64,000 nt of DNA from Aculops lycopersici (Eukaryota; Arthropoda; Arachnida; Trombidiformes; Eriophyidae), in assembly GCA_015350385.1 (NCBI GenBank), contig WNKI01000002.1:8142404-8206403 (forward strand). The letters are read 5' to 3'. The notes under the pieces are model-generated. The model did not search any database and was not told where the DNA came from. It worked only from the letters and a program-made list of their open reading frames with translations. Every line of letters starts with the position of its first letter. Positions within the stretch are counted from its first letter, which is position 1. Shown piece by piece: positions 10,215-21,402 of the stretch. The position numbers and the translations under genes were made by a program.

Positions 10215-13200
10215 ATGACCGATACCAATCAACCTCAACCTGGCCAGCCAGGTCCGCCTCAACCAGGTAGGATGCCTCTATCCACGATAATTGATTTAGG
10301 TGTACAGAAAACTTACCATGATTTAACTGTCCTCGCTGAACTATTACCACGTAAGACAGATATTGAGCGCAAGATTGAAATTGTCCGATTTGCAGCTCGA
10401 ACTAGACAACTATTTATAAGATTGCTAGCCCTTGTAAAATGGGCTGCGAACGCGGGCAGGATAGAGGATTGTGTTAGGCTAGTCAGTTTTCTCGATGAAC
10501 AAGCGAATTATTTCATTGATACGGCCGATAATATGGCTAATATGGCCAGAGTTACTCTCGTCCATGCTCGCTTACCCTCCTTCCAACTACCATGCGCGGT
10601 TGAGGTACTCACGCTTGGAACATACTCTAGAATGCCCACCTGTGTCAGAGATAGAATATTGCCGCCTGACCCTATCGCATTAGAAGAAAAACGATCAACA
10701 ATCGATCGTCTAAATCATATTATTGAACAAAGATTGAGCACGGCAAGCATCCATCCATCAATGAGGAATCTCAAGATTGAATTAGGACGTGTTATCTTTC
10801 ATGTAGAAAACGAATTTGATCTCAGACTTACAGTAACCGGCGATAGTCCAACCTTGCCCTGGCGCGTGCTGGGCATCGACCTATTGGTTGAGGATGCAGA
10901 TACAGGTGAGGGTCGAGATTTGGTGCATCCCGGACACCATAAGCTGATGGAACAATTAGTCCAACAGAAGATGAACGAAAGCCAAACCCCACTCGTTGAC
11001 GTATTTGCAAAATTACACAATTTTTGTCTCAGCTTGCAAATAGAAGTATTGCATGACCAAACAGAAAGATTACAACGAGAACGACTAGCCAACTCTATCA
11101 AAATCAATGAGCATATACCTGGCCAGGAACTAGCTATCACATATTGGGGAGGCAAGAACATATTACGTATTCAAACCGACCAAGCTGATTTGTCTAGACC
11201 CCTCAAATTGATCCACCAACCAGACTTAGTTCTAGACAGCCCAATCGGTGACCATGAAAGCGAGAACATTTTCAAACCTGGCAATGTCTCGATTGAGGGA
11301 TTGATTACTGACACCATCCAAAAACGAGCTTTCATCAAATTGAGCCAGCTAGCGAGTGACCTCAGAGAGAAGAAGTATGGTAACTGTAGCATATCTGGAA
11401 CTCCGAGTTTACTTCATGTACGTTGCCTAGACCCCTGCGCGGCTTCCGAAGAGTTGATCATATCCATTGATTTGAATGGTTCCTATCTAGCCCATGTTCC
11501 TCAATATGAGAAGAGCTGCCCTCTCGCTGAAAATATCCAAGAATCTCTCAACTCAAATAGAAGTAAACTGGGCACTTACTTTGATCAGCTCAAAATATGG
11601 CTCACTAAGAAACGCTGCATCAGAACGATTGATTATTTATCAGTGACAGCCACAGAAAGTTTACCCCTCTGCTCCAAAGCCAATCACGCAAAATTGGACG
11701 ATAAAGTGCCTCGACTATTCTTCCAATTTAACAAGTACAACCATTATTACCTTATGGCTGAATTTTTCACCTCAGAATCCAATTCTTATTCCTTAGATAC
11801 TCATTACTCCCTATTAGTGACTGAACCTGCGCCCAACATCACAAGCGATGGGCTCGACATTGTTGACACTGATACCACTGTTGACAGTGTTAAGAGGGAT
11901 CTTGTCATTGTGGAAAACATAATCAGACTAGATGTGCAAGCAATAATAGCAAAGAATCATTACTATGAACCTATCTCTCAGGAAAAATCATTAACTTTCA
12001 GTAATAGTAATGTAACTACCAAGAGGGATGCTATCAAGAAAGTAGAAGAGTTTGGAGCTAGCAAGCTTTGTGGTAATACTGGGACGCAACCACCTGTATC
12101 TCTAGTGAACGAACTACCTCAACTCGTCAGCTTCTGTGAAGAAAAACTAGCTCACCTTGGCCTGGAGAAGGAGTTGAGGTACCGCAACTTTAACTACGAG
12201 GTGTCTCACACCGAAGTATCCGGACACGCGTATTGTATATCATTCTCACAAGTTCCATCACTCAAGACGAACGGATACTCGAATGCTCTCAAGAATGACA
12301 CATCTGTCATGACCGTCTGCCTCCATGAGAAACCGCAGGCATCTAAAATCTGGCACTGCACATACATATTCAAAAATTGTCCAATTCAGACTCAATCCAG
12401 CAAGGAGCACAGTCCAAGACGATTCGTTTTCACACCTTATGAATCTCCTCTACTCACCATGTCGATGGTATCCAAGTTTATCGATGACACTCAACTTGAT
12501 TGGGCTTGTATGGCTCACCTGTACGATGTTGTCTTGGACTTCTCTCGTGATATTCAAAATGATCCAACAATCATGGATTCAATAATACTGAGAAGTTTCA
12601 CATATAAGAAGCTTGTCATTGTCTACGGACCACAACGAAATTTTTCTGTAACACTGTTATGGAAACCAACGGATAGAAAATTTCACCTCATCTTCAGCGT
12701 GGTGGGTGGAACACCTTTCATGCTGAATCCTCATAGCTGCATGGTCACTCATTACAAACATGAATTTAATCAGCACAAATCCGTCAAAACCCTAGTCAAT
12801 AGTTTGAATGCAACACTTAGACCTCTGGCCATATTACAAAACTTCCCTGTATACCCGTTTCTTGGAATGACACAAAACAAACCACTCAACCCGTCTGCAT
12901 CGTTTTGTTTCATCCCATTATCCTCATCACGAGTTAAGTTAGTTTATAGGAACTACCATAGCATAGATATCAAGATGCAATCTGATGGGCTCATAATTGT
13001 ACGCGATGGAGCATTCAGCAAATTCGACCGGAACAAGATAGTTGAAGAGTTCAATCCAATTCAACGATTTGACTTGTTAGTTCGTAGGTTGCGCGTGGCT
13101 ACAAGTTACATAATGGAATACAATGAGTTTGAGAGCATATTTCAAGTCAAACATCTTGAGGAACATCTCGGTATGTCGTTTATGATTAAGAACATCCAGA

Positions 13201-14035
13201 GAAAGATACCATCGCTTGCAAGCCAAGCTAAAGCTTTGCCGTCGAATAGCAATGATCCTACGTCTTTTACCTATGCAAGTGACTTTATGCAATGTCGTTT
13301 CTCGATGGATCTAACGAGGAAATGTGTGTTGATGAAACTGACACCGACGATGATGGATGAGTGGACCGAAACAGATATCGAGGTGTTAGAGAGATACTTC
13401 GAGACCCGTATTAGTGGATACCCCTACAAGGCAGACCCATTCATCGGTTTCTGTCGAATACTTTTCACTGTTGTCGTAGACAAAGCATTTTTGCGTGATT
13501 TTATTAGGATATTTCAAACTGAATTGGTAAGTCAATACTTCTTTTCGTGTTCTACATCTCTCGCCAAAGTCTGCAAATGCGCAACCAGCCTAACACTACT
13601 ATACAAATTTCCCGCCATCAACTCCAATAGTATGCAGAACAAATGGAACCAACAGTCCACTGGAACATGTCCCTATGCAATCTAATTCCCGCCGGAACTC
13701 CATTCATTGGAACCTCAAGCGCCGGTGTGTCGTCCATTTTACCTTTAAAGACTGTAACCCTATTCGTTATCCAGCTAAAACGAAGAATGAATTGTGGCCC
13801 AACTAGCCCATCTATATTCTTACCTTTGCAGTATGAACCGGGAACCAACACTTTGGTTGTCTATATACCCCCAAGACAGGAGCAAACGGTTGCAAATTCC
13901 TTGCCGCATTTCAATGGCATCAACAACACCTTGAAACAGTTTTGTCAACAGTTCAAGGCATCAGGAAACTCTAGTTGTGTGATATTCCCAGCACTAAGAC
14001 ATTTGATAACGTACCCAAATCTTCACAGACTGTGA
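10215..14035 (+). CDS. MED14: Mediator complex subunit 14 (MED14/RGR1)
   Basis: MED14 is the backbone subunit linking head, middle and tail of Mediator, which bridges transcription factors and RNA polymerase II in the nucleus. The N-terminal region carries the family signature: MPLSTIIDLGVQKTYHDLTV, RKTDIERKIEIVRFAARTRQ, LFIRLLALVKWA and the VLTLGTYSRMPTCVRDRI block. Exon 1 runs 10215-13526 and exon 2 13631-14035, joined in phase 0 (TEL|YAEQMEPTVHW), giving 1238 residues against about 1450 in human. The start is the ATG at 10215 (MTDTNQ); the frame is open to a GTG at 10194, which is not a normal eukaryotic start. The single 104-nt intron lies near the 3' end. Divergent from RIC8, convergent with Dbx. 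Confidence 0.95.
13527..13630 (+). other. MED14 intron (104 nt)
   Basis: Donor ttg|gtaagt and acceptor caatag|tat. Removing it keeps the frame and restores MED14 C-terminal homology; reading through gives a stop at 13685. Confidence 0.9.
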
Positions 14036-14069
14036 ACCGAAAGTGATCGATTACTTTTTGTGTCTGATC

Positions 14070-14075
14070 AATAAA
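14070..14075 (+). promoter_or_regulatory. Poly(A) signal of MED14
   Basis: AATAAA 35 nt past the MED14 stop codon. Confidence 0.7.
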
Positions 14076-14158
14076 AATGACATTAAGTGGACAGTCATTT
14101 ATAGGGTCTATGTGAAACTTATTCGATTCTGTGTCGGTGAACTTGAACTTCAAGTTAA

Positions 14159-14164
14159 TTTATT
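14159..14164 (-). promoter_or_regulatory. Poly(A) signal of Dbx
   Basis: AATAAA on the minus strand, about 35 nt past the Dbx stop. With usual 10-30 nt cleavage distances, the convergent MED14 and Dbx transcripts would end within a few tens of bases of each other. Confidence 0.65.
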
Positions 14165-14197
14165 ATTCAAAACTTTATCTAATTAATCATAGAAATT

Positions 14198-16036
14198 TCA
14201 AGTCTGATCAGATTCAACTACAACTACAGGGGATGTGACTTTTGGATCATCAGATTTTGTCTGACTTCCGGTTAGTCTTTTGACAGTTTCGCCAACATCA
14301 CTGAGATCTGGATTTGGATTATTTCTTGTAGGTAGTGTTTGATCTCTGGACCCTCCGGCGGAGAGCAATTCCCTCTCTTTGGAGTTGCGCCACTTCATTC
14401 GTCTATTTTGGAACCAAATCTTCACCTGAGAATCTCTTAATCCCAGCTTTTCAGCCAGCTTCTTTCTATCTGGTTTGCTTATGTACTTCTGCAATGTAAA
14501 CTTCTTCTCTAAACCTACTCGTTGACTGTCAGAAAATACAGCTCGTCGCATCATACCCCTTCGAGGCTTTCCTCTTGTGGCCACTGTCCAGGGAAACGTC
14601 GTGGGTCCACCAAGAAATGGTAGCGCCGGGTGGCCATGATTTTGACTTTGACGAAACAATTGGTTTGCTTGATGTTGTTGTTGCTGTTGGTGGTGGTGCA
14701 AAGCGCTAATATCAACAGGAAACTGCAAAGGTGGTTGATTGTTATTGATGGTCAAATTAGTGGCACTCCGGTGATGATCTTGGCTCGTAACAAGAGGTGA
14801 GGTATTTGCGAAGGTCAACAGTGAGTTCTTAGTGTTACTACTGCTATTCTTATTAATAGGAGTCTGGATACCAGCTAGTCCCTCACTAGTTGGACTTAGA
14901 GACTGATTGCTCAACTCTCCGATTGGATCACAATCTGAGTCTCTATCGTATCCATTGTTGGTGTGATCTACTTCTTCGTTAGCAACATTACTATCGTTAT
15001 CGTCGCTCTCTTGATCCCCAATATTTTCTTTCTTTGGCCTTGACTTATTCTTCGAGGTTTTGGGGTGGACTTCTTCCCCTCTCTGGCCGACTGTTGCTGA
15101 TGTACTTCTGGGCGAGGGTTGTGAGCCCAAGATGGTGTTGATGCTAAACTTCAATGTGTCCTCCTTGCCACCGTCGGCAACTGAAGATTGGAACTCTCTA
15201 ACCGGCAAGTGATGATGTAAAATATTCTGATTGCTTAGTTGGTGTTGACGTACGAGATTTGCAACATTTGAAGCAATTAGATGATGATAATCTGTGTCTA
15301 AGCGTGTGCTTAATCTACTGTTAGACTCATACTGCTGTCGGGCGGTTTCGGCGGCGGCAGCCGCTTGAAGTAGTGATTGCTGCTGTTGCTGCTGCAACGA
15401 AAGTACAAATTGGTTGCTAGTTAGATTCAATCCGAGAGAGTCGAGCAAATTCATGCTCGCACCTGAGGAGGAGAGATTATTATTAGCTCGATCGGCATGA
15501 GGGTGGTTATTAGTATTGCCATTATGATATCGCTCGAGTGCCAGAGATGAAGTTGTGAGCTGCTGCTGTTGCTGCTCGTTTGAATGAGCTACTCGTATTG
15601 GTTGTAGTTGGTGGTGTAGCTGCTGATTAGTATGATGAACTTGGTGTTGAGATCTACTCAGCGCTTGTAGTGAATGACTGTTGGATATCGGGTTTGATTG
15701 CAACAGGCTGTCAAGTTGTCTACTTGGATTATTAACAACAGCCGAAACTTCATCTTGTCGGCCGCTACTGCCGCCATTAAGGTGATAATTTGCCGTTCCA
15801 GTTAGAAATTGCGACTGGTCACCTGTAGCAGCCGCCAGCCGTTCAAGCCCACCAAGATCGTGTGGATTAGTGCTGCTGTTTCCTGCAATTTGATAGAATT
15901 GATACTGAAAGTGTTGAGCCAACAATCTCAGGAGCTCAGCCTGCTGCTGCTGGTTTTGATGTTGGTTTGTTGGAGGACTAGCTTTATGGGCAGAAACGTT
16001 TTCATTTGGAGATTCTTGACTGTTGGCCGAAGCCAT
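14198..16036 (-). CDS. Dbx: Homeobox transcription factor, Dbx family
   Basis: Dbx proteins are repressors that pattern interneuron identity in the nerve cord. The 612-residue product has a homeodomain at about 494-553 (GMMRRAVFSD..., with YISKPDRKKLAEKLGL and W541 in VKIWFQNRRMKWRNSKE). The conserved tail RELLSAGG...DQTLP...NPDLSDV that follows is diagnostic for Dbx. At 297-303, FSINTIL is an eh1-type Groucho-binding motif. The rest of the N-terminus is Gln/His/Asn/Ser-rich. The start is the ATG at 16036 (MASANSQESP). The whole gene is one exon, whereas vertebrate Dbx genes have several. A 14-kb region without recognisable genes lies upstream, as is common for patterning genes. Confidence 0.95.
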   Translation of the reverse strand: MASANSQESPNENVSAHKASPPTNQHQNQQQQAELLRLLAQHFQYQFYQIAGNSSTNPHDLGGLERLAAATGDQSQFLTGTANYHLNGGSSGRQDEVSAVVNNPSRQLDSLLQSNPISNSHSLQALSRSQHQVHHTNQQLHHQLQPIRVAHSNEQQQQQLTTSSLALERYHNGNTNNHPHADRANNNLSSSGASMNLLDSLGLNLTSNQFVLSLQQQQQQSLLQAAAAAETARQQYESNSRLSTRLDTDYHHLIASNVANLVRQHQLSNQNILHHHLPVREFQSSVADGGKEDTLKFSINTILGSQPSPRSTSATVGQRGEEVHPKTSKNKSRPKKENIGDQESDDNDSNVANEEVDHTNNGYDRDSDCDPIGELSNQSLSPTSEGLAGIQTPINKNSSSNTKNSLLTFANTSPLVTSQDHHRSATNLTINNNQPPLQFPVDISALHHHQQQQQHQANQLFRQSQNHGHPALPFLGGPTTFPWTVATRGKPRRGMMRRAVFSDSQRVGLEKKFTLQKYISKPDRKKLAEKLGLRDSQVKIWFQNRRMKWRNSKERELLSAGGSRDQTLPTRNNPNPDLSDVGETVKRLTGSQTKSDDPKVTSPVVVVESDQT

Positions 16037-19000
16037 TTTGCTCTATTTTTAACCTCGCTACTCACTCAATTTATTAAAATCCTAGATAATTCGATGTGAC
16101 CTCATCGAAGTCTTGTGAACAAATGCGAATTCATTCGAATTGCCAAACACTTGGCTTCGTATATAGTCTATCGCATTCGCATAGATACAAGCCTAGCAAA
16201 CTTTTCCTTGATCCAAGAGAAGAGTAAGTGTGAGCCTTTGCCTACGCAAGAGTTCGCTGAGATTTGAACTGCGCGCTTGGATAAGAGAGGTTCTGCGCAC
16301 TGCGCACCAGCGAACTTTTCTCCGATGCGCGCAACCAGCGAGCCTAGCGAAGAACTTAAAGGAGAGAAACACGAATTCCAGGCAAACTTATGATGGGCCC
16401 ATAAATTCAAGTACCTTCGTCGTTTATATACACCATTAAGGTCCCTCCCAATCCCAATCCACTTATACTTATATGTAAAATGTACAAATATTATATTCCG
16501 CTTGATATACCTGTGGAAGTTCATCAATTGCAGTTTCTCTCAAAGATTGTAGCGAGCTGCGCGCGGGCCTATAACTGGGTTCAGAGCTTGCGCTTCAGCA
16601 TTCAATTGAGTCGTAAATACCACTGAGTTTGTGTATATTGTTTTCAGGTCGTCAATTTCAGGTCTCGAATGATCACTTCGCTCGATAGTAAGCAGAATCG
16701 ATTAGAATTTGTTGGGTGACAGCAGCGGCAGCAACGACATCAACTGACTATAAGCAGAATTATCAGGCAGTTGAACTTTGATCGTATATAGAAATAACTG
16801 AGTGCGTGGGATGTAGTTATAGCTGGAGAAAAGGGCAACTAGCTAGTTTAAATTTGTATAACTAACTTGGTAAAGAGATAAAAGACAAGTCAGGTAGTTA
16901 ACGCAACTAATCTAGTTTCAATCCGGCATCTAGAGCGTCTTGCAGCCCCAGAAGGGTGGGACATGAAAAGTAGACGGCCGAATGATGAAAACAAATAATA
17001 ATAAACCCGAGCAGCTAGTTTGTTAGCAACGATTCACTCATGTTAATGATGCAAGAATAGTTACGCAAGTTTACTCACTTGTAAATGAGAAACTCGAAAC
17101 TCGCGATAATCAATTTAATCGGACTCTTAGCGGGACATGCACAATGCACGATGAATCTAACAACAACAACCACCACTACTAAGCTGATACGGAAGACGAG
17201 GAGGCTAGATAATATCGCCTCCAACGTAACCGGGCTAACTTTTCTTCAGCCCCACTTACCTGGCGCTAATACGCGAGCTTTCATACTCAACGCCAGTAAT
17301 CGATTAAAACAAGAGAGGCGACGGGAAGAACTCGCCTGCCCATGATTAAGACGTCGATGGTTGTTGACGATGAGGATGGAGCCCAACGAGGAGAGCGAGA
17401 TCACTTACCTGGAGGCAAATTATAACAACAGTGCACTCTCTCAGCGGGCCAACAGTTGGTTTCGCTAAATTGGCCAAGAAACCGAAGCAGGGGTATGGAA
17501 GAGAAAAAGCTTCCTGTTGGAGTGTAGAGGAGTAGAAGATATATTCTAACATAGCCGCGCAAAGATGAGACTTGGCGAGTGGCTCTAAAATTATGAAATT
17601 GCGCAATACATCCCAACCCACTAAGCAAACCGACGGAGGTGAGTAAGGCGCATAAGATGCACAGAATTTTATGAGACTAAAATTTAGAGAGAAAAAGAAA
17701 GAGATTAGAATGCCAATGTCTAGCCGAGAATGAGAGAAAACTATCATGATTTAGTCAATATTCGAAGCAGCAACCAGGTGTATGCATGCATGGTGGTGGT
17801 GCTAGTGGTGGAGGTAGTGATGGTGGTGGCAGCAACAGTGGTTACGCTGGCCGCGGTGTCGACGACTTAATCACGTTCCAAAGCTCAAGTTGCTCTCTCA
17901 GGTCTCAATTAGATTAATCTTCTTGTAAATATAAGCTCACCTGTACCTGTATGTTGCTTGTTTTTCTCAACAACAGCAGCAACACGAACGTTGGAACAAA
18001 ATCAACAAACTCACTTGCTTGTTAGTCAAATACAGCTGATTGTTAGCCTTTTCTTGACTTCATCTTACAAGAAGCAGTAATAGTAGTAGTAGTAGTGGCA
18101 GTGGTGGGCACAGGTAAGCAGATGCGAGTTAGTTTTGGTCTCTTTCTCTCTTCAAGTCATTTATCATGAAACACATTGACTGCATCACCAACCTAATCAC
18201 TAGCGTCATCACCTACATCATCACGGTCGCCGTCGTGAGCATCATGATCGCCAGGCAAATATGTTGCTTTTCACTTGTGTCTCAAGTTTCACCTGTGATC
18301 GCGTGAGCAGTCCAATAGACAAGTAGATACTCAAGTAACAAGGAGACCACTAAAAACTAGATGAGGTAGCTGGCCCTTTGCAAAAGTAAGGGAAGCGAGA
18401 GAGAAAGAGAAAGAGAATAATGAGCCTACTAATCGTATCACATCTGATTTACAAGCTGCGCAACATAACAGTTATCAACTTGATGCTCATGTTCATGATA
18501 GTTCATTCCCCATGTGAACAACTATGATAATGTGAGTGACTCACTCAAGCTTGAGCTCACGGGTCATGAGCAATCCAAGAGTCAAGTAGACAAATGTATA
18601 CATTATGTACATCCGAGACTAATTAGCCAGCTGTTAACAAGTTGTTTCTCTCGGTTATCTCATTGTTGTCGTTGTTGTTGTTTTATTATGACGCTCAAAA
18701 CGTTGATTGTTATTTCTGTTAGTATTATTATACTCTCTTTTTATCTAATGTATCCAAAACCATTGCCACGACGTCGATGACGACTTCAAACTCAAGGTGG
18801 GTGGAGACTTGGAAGAGCGGCAGGAGGGGGAGCAGCAGGATAAGTGGGAGGCTCTAGGTTGGGCCGGCCAAGGGATGAGCATCGCGGCCACTCAATTGGT
18901 TTGGAATCAAATTACAGCAGTTCATTATTATTCTTTTGAGAGCTTTTTTCCTCTCCCTTCTCTTCTCTTCTCCTAAGCCGGCAGGTAAGTATAAAGTAAA

Positions 19001-20935
19001 CATGACGCTCGCTTGGTGTTGAAAAGTTTAAGGTACTTGATGCACGAATTGCCATCATGAGCGGCGATCTGATGCCTTGGACCCACTTCATTCCATTCAA
19101 ATGGCACGCTAGCATTGTTAAGTGGGGCTCTCGATACAAGTAGGTGAATGAAAGGAAACCTTAAACAAACAAACAAACTCATGGACATACAAATTGTGGC
19201 AACTCAAAAATATGCTCTAGCTTAAAGGTGAGCAAATGAAGAAAGAAGAAGAATGAAAAAATTTTCGAGAACCACTCATGCAACTGCATGGTGTCATTTG
19301 CCAGGCCACTCGATTAAGTCCTCATCATCATGAGAACTGCTCAAGAAAATATATATATTTATATATAATCTTGCTCATATGATCTCAAGTGGCCTACGTT
19401 AATTATGTAGATTAGGTACTTGGAAGATGGCTTAATCTAGTTCTGGTTTACTCGACGCTTTCCCTCTCTATCGTCATAATTGTTACAATCACGTTATAGT
19501 CCCATGAGTCCCCCCGAATCTCCGAGTCTTTCGTGCCAGAGAGGATAGGCCACACCCATTTAATTTAAAATAAGTTCTCACCAACTCTCACACTAGTCCA
19601 AGTGAGTCACGTAAAGTGCTTGAGATTTTATGATAATAGTCTTTTATGCAATAATTAGCGCCTCGGTATGAATAACTTCAACCAACCAAGTCATAATCGT
19701 CACGCGGAAACGCAAGTTGCTCAAGTGAATCATCACCTGATTCTCCCGATGATAGGTAGTTTCATTTAGATGGTTTAAACTTAAACAAACCAATTACACA
19801 CACACACAAGCAGCATATCGGAAGGCAGAGCAAAGGGTCTAACTAGCAACAAAGTCTCATTATAGTGATCATATCGAGTTAAGATCGAGAAGTAGTTTCA
19901 TATAGAACTAGAGGCGGTCACAAGTTAATTGGGCTCCTTAAACAAACGTTTCTCCTAATCCTCTTCTCGATTATCAAGTTGCTTGGATCAACCTTCTCTC
20001 CGGTGTGCTAATTGGAGGCTTGAAAAGAGCAACCAAGTTGATTGCGCAAGCGAGGGGGAGAAACGATGGAGAGGATGAAGCACAGGCCATAACTTTTAAC
20101 GGATCGGCTCCCCTTTTGGCAGGCAAACATTACAACAAACTAATACGCCTGTCAAAATTAAGATCCGAGTTTAGCTCCTTCTTTCATTGATGATTATGAT
20201 GTTAGTGGCGATGGTGATTATGATGATGATGATGGTGATGGTGATGTTAGTGGCATCTAACAGGCAGCTACCGAGACCATCGAAATTCGTGACGCGCCAC
20301 TTGGTATCCTCTCGAGTTTGCTCTTCAGTTTTAGTCTAGCCTTAGGTTTAGATCTCGGTCGCAGATGAGCCCTCGCTGTTGTTGTTGTTGTTGCTATGAA
20401 GCTAGTGAAGGCCAACGATGTTGTGCTAATTGGGATGCTATTAGATGCTCGACTGTTAGATCGCTTCTATGAAGCGATACGTTGCGATAAGATGCAATGC
20501 TAAACATCGTCAAGTAACAAACTTGATAAGTGGAGTGCTATAATCAGCCAAGCGAGCGAAACGATTACGTTTTTGTCGATCGCTTGACTGGGTAGCTAGC
20601 TAAGTGAATGGTTCGTCGTGGAGCCATTTACTTGGAAACTTTTCCCCTTGGCTAGGGATAGCACCATTAATGCGCGAGAATAGTCTTTAGTGTTTTTATC
20701 TGCCTGTAACATAGTGACTTGAGGCCAAATCTTTGCTAGCATCGAAAGCAAATTTCTTCTTCGTATTTTGGGAAAGTTTTAATTCGAGATTGATGCCGCT
20801 TTTTTGCCATACCATTTATCTCGCCAATCGCATCAAGATCTCCCTTTTCATTGAGACTTTTTAGAAGTAACGTCACCACTGTCGTTGGTTCTGATAATGT
20901 TGTTGTTGTTGGCTAGATCGCAAGTCCAAAGAGTA

Positions 20936-20968
20936 ACAATAATAATAAAAATAATAATAACAAAAACA

Positions 20969-21012
<44 letters not shown>
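20936..21012. repeat. (AAT)n followed by (ATT)n
   Basis: An AAT-rich block (20936-20960) is followed, after a short spacer, by about 14 copies of ATT (20970-21012). The two blocks are complementary and can form a hairpin. Confidence 0.9.
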
Positions 21013-21015
<3 letters not shown>

Positions 21016-21341
21016 CTACTACTTATTAACACTCTCTTATTATTGCAACCAAATCTAATGATGAACATTCAGGAAAGCTGTTGCCGGTCGGCGAGCTCTC
21101 TGTATGTTTCCATGGCCAGCAGATTAGTTGCAAGTCTATAGCATCAATCGGAGATCGGCTATCAAGTTACTGGCGCACGACAAAAGAGAGAGACCAAAAT
21201 TTGATGACTTATTTCGGATCAAGATGACGAGAACGGCGGCCGCGGTGGCGACTTCGTCGCGCCGATTATTTGACTGTTCGCTTGATGTTGTTGTTATTAC
21301 AACTTGAGTGGGAGGCAGAGTTAAAGGGAGCAAAGTCGATG

Positions 21342-21402
21342 GCAAGTGCAAGTGCAAGTGCAAGTGCAATTGATATTGCCATTGCCATTGCCATTGCCAT
21401 TG
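21342..21402. repeat. Two adjacent hexamer repeats, (GCAAGT)n and (ATTGCC)n
   Basis: Four to five copies of GCAAGT followed directly by about four to five copies of ATTGCC. Confidence 0.9.

Noticed and set aside
14198..16036. CAX/CTG repeats read as separate genes on the plus strand inside Dbx
   Set aside because: They are antisense shadows of the Dbx coding frame, which has a diagnostic homeodomain.
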